DNA of 64,000 nucleotides from Elusimicrobiota bacterium (GTDB lineage Bacteria; Elusimicrobiota; Elusimicrobia; UBA1565; UBA9628). Position 1 is the first letter of the stretch. Each line of letters starts with the position of its first letter. This document shows positions 1 through 9,359 of this stretch, in pieces. Below the pieces are notes generated by a model that was not told the origin of the DNA, searched no databases, and saw only the letters and a program-made list of their open reading frames with translations. A program made the position numbers and the translations under genes. Where the stretch lies: contig JACRDP010000029.1 in the NCBI GenBank assembly GCA_016212855.1, positions 124,001 through 188,000 on the forward strand. Direction: 5' to 3'.

Positions 1-2
1 AG

Positions 3-503
3 AATCCTTTTCTTCTCCTATTGGGAGAAATCATCGAGCGCGGCGATAAGCCCGGCCTCACCGCCTTGATCCAGGTCGTGCTCGAGGGCTGGGGCCTCAC
101 GCATTACGGCTCTTTGGCCCGCGCCTGCCGCGACGAGGGCCTGCGCCGGACCTTGCGGCGAATCCTCAAAGACGAGGCGCTTCATCACGGCAGCGGCGTC
201 GTGATCGCCTCGACCGAGCCGCTCGGCCGCTCCGAGCGGCGCGAAGTCGAAGCCTGGCTGCTGCGTCTGGCGCGCATGGTGCAGGCCGGGCCGCAGGCGG
301 TCGTCGCCGCGCTCGGCCCGCTGTCGCGCCGGGAGCGCGAGAAGGCCTTCGCCGAGCTCTCGTGCGAGTCGCATTCCGCCGAGCGCCTGGCGCTTCTGCG
401 CGGTCTCATCGCGTCGTGCGGGGAGACCCGCGCGATCGAGACGCTCGAGAAAGCCGGGACGCTGCGCCCGCTCGACGCGGCGGCCTGCGCGCGCCTGAGC
501 TAA
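3..503 (+). CDS. Ferritin-like domain protein, 5' end outside the window
   Basis: The reading frame is open to the left edge, so this is a C-terminal fragment of at least 166 residues. A TTG at 21 exists, but the codons before it are also sensible, so I treat the gene as cut. The N-terminal half looks like part of a four-helix ferritin-like bundle: a helix with LEGWGLTHYGSLA, which carries an acidic residue and a His, and a later ILKDEALHHGSG helix with an ExxH-type metal-ligand pattern. The remaining part is Arg/Ala-rich helix. A di-metal carboxylate protein is therefore plausible, with unknown substrate. Its stop overlaps the end of the convergent lipoprotein gene by 4 bases. Confidence 0.55.
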   Translation, partial: NPFLLLLGEIIERGDKPGLTALIQVVLEGWGLTHYGSLARACRDEGLRRTLRRILKDEALHHGSGVVIASTEPLGRSERREVEAWLLRLARMVQAGPQAVVAALGPLSRREREKAFAELSCESHSAERLALLRGLIASCGETRAIETLEKAGTLRPLDAAACARLS

Positions 504-814
504 ATCTTTTTCGGCGGTTCGGGCTTGTCGGGAGCCAGAACGCAGCGCCCTTTGTGAGCCAGCCAATGCAACGTATTGCCGATCACGTATATCGAGCCAG
601 AGACGACCGCCGACGCGGGTCCGACGGCGCCGATGATTGCAAGGCAGGCCCGCGGATCTCCGCCGCTGCAGTCTAGACCCAACTCGGTCGAGTCCAAGGT
701 CAGCACCATACTGTTGACCTGGCAATCCGGATCGTAGTCGTCGGACTTTGTCGGGTAAATGACGCAGCCGGAGATGACTGCGCTCGCGGCGAGCACGGCG
801 AATATTTTCAGCAT
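500..814 (-). CDS. Small lipoprotein of unknown function
   Basis: This encodes 104 residues. The start was placed at ATG 814 because it gives a typical lipoprotein signal: MLKIFAVLAASAVISGC, with the lipobox ISGC at about residue 17. Upstream in-frame residues are Arg/His-rich and unlike coding sequence here. The mature part is short and contains a Gly/Ala/Val hydrophobic stretch (about residues 60-85) that could be a membrane-associated hairpin, plus several Cys residues. No family is recognised. A perfect 20-bp palindrome lies about 30 bases upstream of the start and may be its operator. Confidence 0.6.
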   Translation of the reverse strand: MLKIFAVLAASAVISGCVIYPTKSDDYDPDCQVNSMVLTLDSTELGLDCSGGDPRACLAIIGAVGPASAVVSGSIYVIGNTLHWLAHKGRCVLAPDKPEPPKKI

Positions 815-845
815 TCTACACGCCGTCCACGGATATGAGGACGAC

Positions 846-865
846 AACTGTTGTCGACAACAGTT
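846..865. promoter_or_regulatory. Perfect 20-bp palindrome, possible operator
   Basis: AACTGTTGTCGACAACAGTT is its own reverse complement. It lies 31 bases upstream of the minus-strand lipoprotein start at 814. On the minus strand its TTGTCG could serve as a -35 with CATATC 17 bases downstream, so a bound repressor would cover the promoter. On the plus strand it is followed by a T run, so a hairpin terminator is an alternative reading, although no plus-strand gene ends nearby except the one at 503. Confidence 0.4.
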
Positions 866-987
866 TTTAGGGGGCTGTCGGTGGATGCGGTGGATAGCTT
901 GAGAATAAGAGTGGTCAGTATAGTGCGGGGATTTGGACCTTCGCAACCCCCCCCCAAAAAAACACGGCGGCGCCGGGCTGAAAGCCC

Positions 988-1017
988 TAGACAGCGGCTG
1001 GGTCCTTTGGGTAAAGT
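988..1017 (+). promoter_or_regulatory. Candidate promoter of the secreted protein at 1024
   Basis: TAGACA (988-993), an 18-base spacer and TAAAGT (1012-1017) are followed after 6 bases by the ATG. The short distance implies a leaderless or nearly leaderless transcript. Seen by eye only. Confidence 0.4.
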
Positions 1018-1023
1018 TCGCCC

Positions 1024-1989
1024 ATGAACAAACTCTCCGCCGCCCTGCTGTCCCTGGCCTTGGCCGTCCCCGCCGCCGCCGGACCGCACGGAATCCTCTG
1101 GGCCCCCGGGCAGAAGCCCGCGCAGGCCGCGGACGCGAGCGCGTCGGCCGGGCTCGTGTACTACGGCGGTCCCGTGATCGAGCACGCCAAGGTTTACGCC
1201 GTGTTCTGGGGCGAGAACGTCCCGGCCGAGACGAAGACCAAAATCGGCGGCTTCTTCGCGAACATGCTCGACAGCGTGTACATGGACTGGCTGTCCGAGT
1301 ATCACACGAGCCGCAAGGCCGTGGACGGCCGCGAGGGCACGAAGCAGACGATCGGACGCGGGACCTTCAACGGCGCGGTCACGATCACGCCGATCAACAC
1401 CTCGGCGGCGCTCAAGGACGCGGACGTGCAGAAGGAGCTGGTCGCGCAGATCGCGGCGGGCAAGCTGGCCCCCGCGGACGCGAACTCTTTGTACATGATC
1501 TACTTCCCCAAGGGCGTGAGCATCGAGATCGAAGGCGCCCGCTCGTGCTCGAGCTTCTGCGCGTACCACGAGGGCTTCATGAACGGGAACACGCCGATCT
1601 ACTACGGCATCATGCCCGTGTGCGGCGGCTTCAGCTGCGGCGCCAGCTACGACTCGATGACCTTCGTGTCCTCGCATGAGGCGATCGAGGCGATCACCGA
1701 TCCCTTCCCGACGCCCGGCAGCCACCCCGCGTACCCCCAGGCGTGGAACGACGCGAACGGCGAGGAGATCACCGACCTGTGCCAGTCGCAGAGCGCGCGT
1801 CTCACGAGCCACGGCGTGACCAGCCTCGTCTCTGGACAGTGGAAGAACTCGATCGGGGGCTGCTTCAACGGTCCCTGGCAGTCGACCGAACCCTCGGCGC
1901 GGTTCGACGCTCTCGCGGCGCGCAAGCCGAACACGGCTTTGCTGGCGGCGCTGACCTCGCGCGACCTGACCTGCTGGGAAGGGAACTAG
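1024..1989 (+). CDS. Secreted EXORDIUM/Phi-1-like protein with SHExxE motif
   Basis: The product has 321 residues with a clear signal peptide (cleavage after about residue 19, VPAAAG). The mature protein begins with a YYGGPVIEH...VYAVFWG segment. Further on it has several Cys residues (SCSSFCAYH, PVCGGFSCG) and then FVSSHEAIEAITDPF. This layout resembles the EXORDIUM/phosphate-induced-protein-like family found in plants and some bacteria, where a His/Glu motif precedes a TDP segment; whether it is enzymatic is unknown. The SHEAIE segment is reminiscent of, but is not, a full HExxH zinc site. It is exported, probably disulfide-containing, and of unknown role. The ATG is supported by a -10-like TAAAGT 6 bases upstream. 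The stop overlaps the convergent gene by 4 bases. Confidence 0.7.
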   Translation: MNKLSAALLSLALAVPAAAGPHGILWAPGQKPAQAADASASAGLVYYGGPVIEHAKVYAVFWGENVPAETKTKIGGFFANMLDSVYMDWLSEYHTSRKAVDGREGTKQTIGRGTFNGAVTITPINTSAALKDADVQKELVAQIAAGKLAPADANSLYMIYFPKGVSIEIEGARSCSSFCAYHEGFMNGNTPIYYGIMPVCGGFSCGASYDSMTFVSSHEAIEAITDPFPTPGSHPAYPQAWNDANGEEITDLCQSQSARLTSHGVTSLVSGQWKNSIGGCFNGPWQSTEPSARFDALAARKPNTALLAALTSRDLTCWEGN

Positions 1990-3287
1990 TTCGTCTTACC
2001 GCGCGACCAGACGCTCTTGACCCGCTCTAGGAATCCGGGCTTGTCCGGGTTCGCCGTCACGGGCGGGGGCTCGGGCTTGACCTCGACGACTTTCTCCGTC
2101 GGGGGCTGAAGCCGGCCGACGTTGACGACCGGGTCCGGGTTCGTCTTCTCCGCGATGGCCGAGGGGATGGGTTGCGGCACGACCTTCGGCACGGTCGCCG
2201 GCGACGCCTGAGGCGCGCTGGCTGCGACCTTCTCCTCGACTTCCTGCGCGGCCTCGACGATTTTGGCCGGCTTTTCCTGCGGCATGAGTATGGAGAGGTC
2301 GGCCAAGGTCAGGGTCGCCGGAGGGCCGGTCGTGGGCGCTACGACGGCCGCCTTCTGGGCGGCGACGAGGCGCTCGAGCTCGGTGATGAGCTTCAGGGCG
2401 CTTTGCGCGTAGCCGGGGGGAAGGTCGTTCTGGCGTGAGACGCTTTGGGTGAGCTGGGGAAAGGCCGGGTGGTAGTAGAAGCGGTGCTTGCCGCCCTCGC
2501 GCAGGACGAAGCCGTAGCCGACGTACAACGTGTGCAGGTCGTCCTGGCCCCAGCCGCTCTTGTTGTTCTGCATGTCCGTGCGCAGGGCGACGGCGGTGCC
2601 CGCGGGGTCCATCACGTAAGCTTTCGGGGCGGCGGCGGAAGGAGGGACCGAGCCGGGCCGTTTGGTGGAAACGGGGCCGGCGGCGGGCGTGTCGCGTTCG
2701 AGCAGGAAGTTGCGGACTTCCCACGCGCGAGCCGAGATGGTTTTATAGCCCTCGTCGACCACCGCCAGCCCGTCGGAGTCGAGCCAGTCGCCGTAGAACT
2801 CCTTCATCTCCATGAGCATCGCCGTGGTGTGGTACAGCTCGGCGCGGGTGGCGCGGTCCATCGCGCGTCCCGGCTGGGAGAGCTGGCGCGCTTTCTCGGA
2901 GAGCTCGTAGGCCTTGGCGCGGACGGACTCCTTGGCGTCCTCGACGGCGAGCTCGACGGCGTTCTTGCGCGTGGCCGGGTCCATCTTGGCCAGCGCCTCC
3001 GGCTTGATGGAGAGAACCTCCGTGAGCGAGTGCACGAGGGGCGCGGCCTTGCGCAGCATCTCGGGCGTGGGCGCCGCGCCCGGCGCGGCGAGGGACAGCG
3101 AGCCCAGCGAAGCGGGAAGAAGCGGGGTGATCGCGGGATCGGTGAAGACGACGCCGAGAGGCGCGCCCCAGGACCCGCCGGGAGGCGCGTAAACCGTCGT
3201 CGCGACAGGCGCGACGACGCCGGCGCGGGCCGAGACGGCCAGCGCCAAGACGAGCAAAAGGAACTTCGCTCGACGTAAGAGGGGCAC
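1986..3287 (-). CDS. Secreted protein of unknown function, Pro-rich C-terminus
   Basis: This encodes 433 residues starting with GTG. Residues 1-22 form a signal peptide (LLLVLALAVSARAG). The middle (about 80-180) is predicted helical, with charged repeats such as LSEKARQLSQPGR. Residues 240-300 contain a compact segment with YVGYGFVLREGGKHRFYYH, and the last 130 residues are Pro/Val/Glu-rich and probably disordered. I do not recognise a family. The GTG is preferred because TATACT ends 6 bases before it (3294-3299), the same arrangement as at other starts in this window. It is convergent with the 1024 gene, with overlapping stops. Confidence 0.6.
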   Translation of the reverse strand: MPLLRRAKFLLLVLALAVSARAGVVAPVATTVYAPPGGSWGAPLGVVFTDPAITPLLPASLGSLSLAAPGAAPTPEMLRKAAPLVHSLTEVLSIKPEALAKMDPATRKNAVELAVEDAKESVRAKAYELSEKARQLSQPGRAMDRATRAELYHTTAMLMEMKEFYGDWLDSDGLAVVDEGYKTISARAWEVRNFLLERDTPAAGPVSTKRPGSVPPSAAAPKAYVMDPAGTAVALRTDMQNNKSGWGQDDLHTLYVGYGFVLREGGKHRFYYHPAFPQLTQSVSRQNDLPPGYAQSALKLITELERLVAAQKAAVVAPTTGPPATLTLADLSILMPQEKPAKIVEAAQEVEEKVAASAPQASPATVPKVVPQPIPSAIAEKTNPDPVVNVGRLQPPTEKVVEVKPEPPPVTANPDKPGFLERVKSVWSRGKTN

Positions 3288-3293
3288 GAGGCC

Positions 3294-3299
3294 AGTATA
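3294..3299 (-). promoter_or_regulatory. -10-like box 6 bases before the GTG at 3287
   Basis: TATACT on the minus strand, 6 bases upstream of the start codon. No convincing -35 was seen. It supports the choice of start and an almost leaderless transcript. Confidence 0.4.
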
Positions 3300-3341
3300 G
3301 CCCCGGTTCGGGCGGGGTGCCAGGGGGGCGACCGGGCTAGG

Positions 3342-3893
3342 CTAGCGCGCGATCCGGAAGTCCGCGGCGTAGGCCGCGCCGACGCTGTCCTCCCGCCCCG
3401 GCTCGAGCATCCACGGGGGGACGAAGGCCCGGGGAATCGCGACCTGCCTGCGGCTGAGGAAGGTCCCGAAGGCCTTGTCGAACAGGACCGTCGTCACGCC
3501 GTGATTGGAGCGCGAATCCACGAAGTGGTGGATGAAGTGGTGCTTGCGCAGCTTCATGCCCAGGGACGTCGAGGGCGGGCTCGTGTGGTAGCGTTTGTGG
3601 TTCCACTCATAAGCCAGATAGCAGCCCAGGAACCCGGCGACGAAGGCCAGCGCCGCGGCGGCTCCGGCCGCGCCGTAGCCCACGGCGAACAACGCGGCGG
3701 CGGCGGGTGCGATGCCCTTGAGTTTGTCCGCGGCCGAGGCGAAATAGTCCCGGTCGCGGTGGTGCTTGCGGTGCTCCGCCTTGAACGCGGTCTCGAAGCC
3801 GGCCTCGTGGCCGAGCCAACGGTGCAGGGCGTACTCCAGCGCGGGCCAAAGCACGATTCCCGCCAGAAGCGCCGCCGGAGCTTTCGCGTCCAC
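3342..3893 (-). CDS. Fatty acid hydroxylase/sterol desaturase-family membrane protein
   Basis: The product has 183 residues with GTG as start. It carries the His clusters of the membrane di-iron fatty acid hydroxylase superfamily in order: EYALHRWLGH, EHRKHHRD, WNHKRYH, LRKHHFIHHF and NHGVTTVLFDKAFGT. Between the second and third clusters there are two hydrophobic segments (about residues 60-95). The family inserts oxygen or desaturates acyl chains, sterols or carotenoids at the membrane; the substrate here cannot be named. The protein is short but complete for the family. It sits alone upstream of tRNA-Arg on the same strand, so no pathway context is available. Confidence 0.8.
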   Translation of the reverse strand: MDAKAPAALLAGIVLWPALEYALHRWLGHEAGFETAFKAEHRKHHRDRDYFASAADKLKGIAPAAAALFAVGYGAAGAAAALAFVAGFLGCYLAYEWNHKRYHTSPPSTSLGMKLRKHHFIHHFVDSRSNHGVTTVLFDKAFGTFLSRRQVAIPRAFVPPWMLEPGREDSVGAAYAADFRIAR

Positions 3894-3953
3894 GAAGTAT
3901 TAAACCACGGACGCGGCCACCGCAACTTAACCTATGTTAACGAGGGAAATGAT

Positions 3954-4025
3954 TGCGCCCGCCAGGAATCGAACCTGGACCCGCAGCTTCGGAGGCTGCT
4001 GTGATATCCATTTCACCACGGGCGC
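3954..4025 (-). tRNA. tRNA-Arg (anticodon CCG)
   Basis: A complete cloverleaf on the minus strand: acceptor GCGCCCG with CGGGCGC, D stem GTGA/TCAC, anticodon stem GCAGC/GCTGC with loop CTCCGAA (anticodon CCG, reading CGG), and T arm CCAGG TTCGATT CCTGG. It is 72 nt, and the discriminator base is A. CCA is not encoded. Confidence 0.93.
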
Positions 4026-4083
4026 GACAGCTTATTTTACCTTAAAAAGCTTCCGCCTCCTGGCGCGCGGAGGGGTCTTCTGT

Positions 4084-4089
4084 TAACCT
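4084..4089 (+). promoter_or_regulatory. -10-like box 6 bases before the GTG at 4096
   Basis: TAACCT lies exactly 6 bases before the GTG at 4096. No good -35 is visible. A nearly identical TAACCTTC context precedes the ankyrin gene at 32618. Confidence 0.35.
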
Positions 4090-4095
4090 TCGTAT

Positions 4096-5577
4096 GTGGA
4101 AGACGATCGGCGCATCTACGCCGCGGCCGCGTTAGTCGTCGCGCTCGCCGCCGGCTACAACTTGTTCGGGCACCGGGTCGCGCCGAAGAAATCGCCCGGA
4201 CCGGGCTGGTTCTCGCGCATCTCGCCGTTCGGCTCGCCGCCGCCACAGGAGCCCGCGCCGGCCTCGGCGGTTCCGGGGCGCGAGCTCGCGCCGCCGGAGC
4301 GGATGATGACGAACGCGGTGACGCGCCAGTTCTCGAACCCGTCGGGCGGGACGTCGGGCGGCCTGGCCGGAGCCGACTCCGGGGCCCCGGCCGACGCGCT
4401 GTCCGCGGCTTCGATTCCCTCGGCCCGGCTCGGCTCGGGCGGCGACGTGAACCTGCCCGGCGGCGGACGCGCGCCGACGTCCGCGAGCGCGTCGAACGGC
4501 GGTCCGCGCGGAGCGGGCGCTCCGGCCGCGCCGGTCGGGGGAGGCTCCGCCGGATATGGATCCGCCGCCGCAGGCGGCTCCGGATCTGGACCCGGCGCCG
4601 GCGGAGCGAAGAGCGCAGGCGCGAGCGCGGGCTCGTCGGCCGGCGGGACGGCGAGCGCGGGCGGTTTAAGCGGCGCCGGTGCGAAAGCCGGAGCGCCCGC
4701 CGGCGGTCCCGGGGGAGGGCCGGGCATCAAGGGCGGCAGGGCGGGCCAGCTCAGCGGCTCTTCTTCGAGCGGCGGGGGAGGCGGGCCTCCCGGCGGCGAC
4801 TCCGGAGGCGGGAAGGGTGGGGGAGTCGACGCGAAAGCGCCCGAGGTCACGGGCAAGGATATGGCCCAGAACGCCGCCAAGGATCACGCCGGCGCGACGA
4901 AAGAGGGCGAAGGAGGGGCGGCGGGGGCCACGGCGGCTACCGCGTCGGGCGGCGCCGGCGGCACGGGCGGCACCGGCGGCGGCGATCAAGCCGCGCCGGC
5001 CGCGGTGATCGGAGCGCCGGATCTCGGAACGACGACGGCTCGCGGCGGCATGTTCAGGCTGCAGCCCGGCGGGCCGCCCGAAGTGCCCACGACGGTGAAC
5101 ATCACGCCCACCGGGGCCAGGCTCGTGAGCTTCACCGCCAAGATGGCGATCGACGCCGACGGTTCGGGCCCGGCCGCCGCGACGGATCCCAAGGGACAGC
5201 CGCGCACGGCTTTGGCGTACAAAGACGGGTCGTTCCTCAACCCTCAGGTCGTGCCGTACATCGTCGTGCCGACGGATTTCGGCGGGACGCACCCCGACGT
5301 GAAGCTCGGCGACTACGCGGCCGTGACCTACGGCGCGAAGACCGTCTACGCGATCATCGGCGACACGGGCCCGCCGGGCGTGGTCGGGGAGGGCTCGATG
5401 GCGCTCGCCTCCGGCTTGGGGATCGATCCGGACCCGGTCAAGGGCGGGATCCAGCGCAAGGACGTGCGCTACGTCATCATCCCCGGCAGCAAAGACGCGG
5501 AGCCGCCGCGCACCGCCGCCGCGATCGCCGCGCGCGGCAAGGCCCTGTTCGACGCCGCGGGCGCTCCGGTGCGGTGA
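4096..5577 (+). CDS. Membrane-anchored GH75 chitosanase-like protein with long Gly/Ala/Ser linker
   Basis: The product has 493 residues with GTG as start. An N-terminal hydrophobic segment (about residues 7-22, YAAAALVVALAAGYNLF) is a signal anchor. About residues 60-310 are very low complexity, rich in Gly, Ala, Ser and Pro. The C-terminal domain (about 340-480) matches the pattern of glycoside hydrolase family 75: MAIDADGSG, LNPQVVPYIVVP, then YAIIGDTGPPG and VGEGS. Asp423 and Glu432 are spaced by 9 residues, the spacing I recall for the catalytic pair of fungal GH75 chitosanases. A role in cleaving an amino-sugar polymer in the envelope or surroundings is therefore inferred. The linker composition makes the reverse strand look like a Pro-rich ORF, which is an artefact. 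Confidence 0.72.
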   Translation: MEDDRRIYAAAALVVALAAGYNLFGHRVAPKKSPGPGWFSRISPFGSPPPQEPAPASAVPGRELAPPERMMTNAVTRQFSNPSGGTSGGLAGADSGAPADALSAASIPSARLGSGGDVNLPGGGRAPTSASASNGGPRGAGAPAAPVGGGSAGYGSAAAGGSGSGPGAGGAKSAGASAGSSAGGTASAGGLSGAGAKAGAPAGGPGGGPGIKGGRAGQLSGSSSSGGGGGPPGGDSGGGKGGGVDAKAPEVTGKDMAQNAAKDHAGATKEGEGGAAGATAATASGGAGGTGGTGGGDQAAPAAVIGAPDLGTTTARGGMFRLQPGGPPEVPTTVNITPTGARLVSFTAKMAIDADGSGPAAATDPKGQPRTALAYKDGSFLNPQVVPYIVVPTDFGGTHPDVKLGDYAAVTYGAKTVYAIIGDTGPPGVVGEGSMALASGLGIDPDPVKGGIQRKDVRYVIIPGSKDAEPPRTAAAIAARGKALFDAAGAPVR

Positions 5578-5599
5578 TCCGCTATACTCTCCGTCTCCC

Positions 5600-7393
<1,794 letters not shown>

Positions 7394-7473
7394 AAATTCG
7401 GGAGCGACTATCCTTGAGGATAGCGGTGCCCGCCGCAAGACGAACCGCGACGCGAGGCGTGACCGTTCCGTAC

Positions 7474-7502
7474 TTGAAAAGTTAACCGGTCCCGCTTACA
7501 CT
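7474..7502 (+). promoter_or_regulatory. Sigma70-type promoter, leaderless arrangement
   Basis: TTGAAA (7474-7479), a 17-base spacer and TACACT (7497-7502), with ATG only 7 bases later at 7510. A transcription start at the usual distance would fall on or next to the start codon. Confidence 0.55.
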
Positions 7503-7509
7503 TTTTCGT

Positions 7510-8175
7510 ATGCGCGCGCGATTTTCAGCCGTTTTGCTGCTGGCGGCGCTCGGCGCCGCCTGCACGCCCGACCGGGAAATACCGGCCTCGAAGGAGGAGC
7601 TTCTCCTGCGCGCCGCGCGGCGCGGCGACCTGAAGACGATGACGATTCTCCTCGACCGGGGCGCCGACATCGAGACGCGCCATCCCGGCAACGGCTGGAC
7701 GCCGCTGATGTGGACGGCGATCCGCGGCCACCGCGAAGGCGTGAAGCTATTGGTTGCCCGAGGTGCGAGCGTGGATGCGCGCGACCTCAAGGGTCAGACC
7801 CCGCTGATGTCGGCGGCGCGCTGGGGCAACAAGGACGGCGTGGCCGCGATGCTCGACGCCGGCGCGCGCATCGACGCGAAGGATAACAACGGGTGGACCG
7901 CGCTGATGGCCGCCGGGTTCAAGGGCCAGCATGAGATGGCCGCGCTCTTGCTCGAGCGCGGCGCTTCCGTCGGTGTGCGCGACGCGGCGGGCCATGACGC
8001 GCTGATGCTCGCCGCGATGAAGGGTCACGAGAAGGCGGTGATGGTTCTGCTCGCGCACGGCGCCTCGCCCGGGCGCGCGGACGCCGACGGGGCGAGCGCG
8101 GCTGACCTCGCCGAGAAAAGCGGCTACGACGACCTGGCGCGCCTGCTGCGGCCTACGGCTTCTTCAAGTCGATGA
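7510..8175 (+). CDS. Ankyrin-repeat lipoprotein
   Basis: The product has 221 residues. The signal sequence MRARFSAVLLLAALGAAC ends in a lipobox (LGAAC, Cys18). The rest is made of five to six ankyrin repeats, recognisable by GWTPLMWTAIRGH, GQTPLMSAARWGN, GWTALMAAGFKGQ and HDALMLAAMKGH, each followed by a helix and a LLxRGA loop. Ankyrin repeats mediate protein-protein contacts; here the protein would be tethered to a membrane on the periplasmic or outer side. The partner is unknown. The last 23 bases overlap the convergent SPFH gene. Confidence 0.88.
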   Translation: MRARFSAVLLLAALGAACTPDREIPASKEELLLRAARRGDLKTMTILLDRGADIETRHPGNGWTPLMWTAIRGHREGVKLLVARGASVDARDLKGQTPLMSAARWGNKDGVAAMLDAGARIDAKDNNGWTALMAAGFKGQHEMAALLLERGASVGVRDAAGHDALMLAAMKGHEKAVMVLLAHGASPGRADADGASAADLAEKSGYDDLARLLRPTASSSR

Positions 8176-9046
8176 AGGGCGTAGCACCGCTCGTCACCTG
8201 CGGCAAGGCCCCGTTCCACTTGTCGACGGCGCGGTAGTTGACGAGCGTTTGGGTCAAGGAGGCCTGAAGCAGCCGGTTCGATTCGGCCTGCGCCTTGGCG
8301 CGCACGAGAATGGACTTGGCCTCGCCTTCGGCCTGGGCGACGGCGGCCTTCGCGAGCGTCTCCTGCTTCTGCAACTCGTACTCCGCCTGCTGGGCCTGCT
8401 GCTGCGCCGCCATCTTCTGCTGCATCTGGTTCTCGATGGCGGGGGGGAGGTGGCTCGCGCCGAGGTTGACCTTATCGAGATGGAAGCCCATCTTGACCAT
8501 CTCCACCTCCAGGTTCTTCTCGATCGCGCCCTGCAGCTCGCCGCGCTTGGCGGAGAGAATGTCCGACAGCGGCATCTGCCCGGCCGCGTTCTGCGCGACG
8601 GTGATGATGGTGCGGCGGATGAAGGTGTCCTCGATCTCTTGAACGGGCGCTCCTCTGAAAGACCGGAACACGTGCGCGGCCTCGGCCTCGGACGTGTTGT
8701 AGGTGACCGAGATGTCCTGGCGGATGTGCTGGCCTTCGCGCGTGGGCAGGTCGATCGAGTCGTCCTCCTGCGCGCTGCCTTCCGCCTGGCGCATGACCAT
8801 GGTGTAGGTGCGCAGGGCGGTCGGGTAGCTCTGCACGCGCGTGATCCACGGCACGCGGAACGCGATGCCCTGCCCGACCGAGCGCAGGGAGCCGGACCAG
8901 ATGTTGAAGATCACGCCGGTATAGCCGGGTGAGATGATCGTGTACGAGCTCATCACGACGGTCAGCGCGACGATCGCGACGGCGATGACGCCGACGCGGC
9001 TGCCGAGCTTGGCGAGATTTTCGGCGGACATATCGTTGTTGGCCAC
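8153..9046 (-). CDS. Prohibitin/SPFH-family membrane protein
   Basis: About 297 residues. An N-terminal transmembrane helix (about 17-37) precedes an SPFH/prohibitin domain with ISPGYTGVIFN, RVPWITRVQSYPTALRTY and IRQDISVTYNT. A long Ala/Gln/Glu coiled coil follows (about 205-265, QQQAQQAEYELQKQETLAKA). SPFH proteins assemble into large membrane rings that organise proteases or lipid domains. Start choice: a GTG at 9052 overlaps the previous stop but sits directly on the AGGAG, whereas the GTG at 9046 has that AGGAG 5 bases upstream, so I prefer 9046. It is translationally linked to the small membrane protein upstream. Confidence 0.86.
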   Translation of the reverse strand: MANNDMSAENLAKLGSRVGVIAVAIVALTVVMSSYTIISPGYTGVIFNIWSGSLRSVGQGIAFRVPWITRVQSYPTALRTYTMVMRQAEGSAQEDDSIDLPTREGQHIRQDISVTYNTSEAEAAHVFRSFRGAPVQEIEDTFIRRTIITVAQNAAGQMPLSDILSAKRGELQGAIEKNLEVEMVKMGFHLDKVNLGASHLPPAIENQMQQKMAAQQQAQQAEYELQKQETLAKAAVAQAEGEAKSILVRAKAQAESNRLLQASLTQTLVNYRAVDKWNGALPQVTSGATPFIDLKKP

Positions 9047-9048
9047 GG

Positions 9049-9225
9049 TCACTCCTTTCGTTTTTTGTTCACGGATTCGATCACGGCATCGATGATGTCG
9101 CCGCGGTCGGGCGCGATGAGCCTCAGGAGCGCGCGCTCCATGCGGCGGCGAAGAGGCTCGAGCAGGCGAGAGATAAGCCAGACGACGGCGGCGAGAATGA
9201 GAAGCTCAGCCAAGGTGGCGCCCAT
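9049..9225 (-). CDS. Small membrane protein upstream of the SPFH gene
   Basis: 58 residues beginning MGATLAELL. One transmembrane helix (about 5-20, LLILAAVVWLIS) is followed by a basic amphipathic tail with several Arg and a Lys-rich end. An ATG six codons further upstream is possible, but its residues (MCYLAR) are less convincing. The stop touches the SPFH start region, so the two are one operon. This may be a cofactor of the SPFH ring, inferred only from linkage. Confidence 0.6.
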   Translation of the reverse strand: MGATLAELLILAAVVWLISRLLEPLRRRMERALLRLIAPDRGDIIDAVIESVNKKRKE

Positions 9226-9255
9226 GCGCGCAAGATAGCACATTATGTTTCGGGC

Positions 9256-9317
9256 CGGTAAAAGGACGGCAACGGCTTCAGAGAGAAAGCCTTTATTCGG
9301 CGGTAAAAAATCGGCAA
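9256..9317. repeat. Pair of 17-bp imperfect direct repeats
   Basis: CGGTAAAAGGACGGCAA (9256-9272) and CGGTAAAAAATCGGCAA (9301-9317) match at 14 of 17 positions and start 45 bases apart. They lie in the divergent intergenic region between the genes at 9225 and 9360, just upstream of the latter's promoter, so they could bind a regulator. Confidence 0.35.
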
Positions 9318-9324
9318 AACCCCC

Positions 9325-9353
9325 TTGCGGAGCGCGCCCGGCGGGCCTATACT
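9325..9353 (+). promoter_or_regulatory. Sigma70-type promoter, leaderless arrangement
   Basis: TTGCGG (9325-9330), a 17-base spacer and TATACT (9348-9353), with ATG after 6 bases at 9360. Confidence 0.55.
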
Positions 9354-9359
9354 GAAGCC

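Noticed and set aside
4155-4880. Pro-rich minus-strand open frame
   Set aside because: Exact mirror of the Gly/Ala/Ser linker of the GH75-like protein; Gly codons read as Pro on the other strand.
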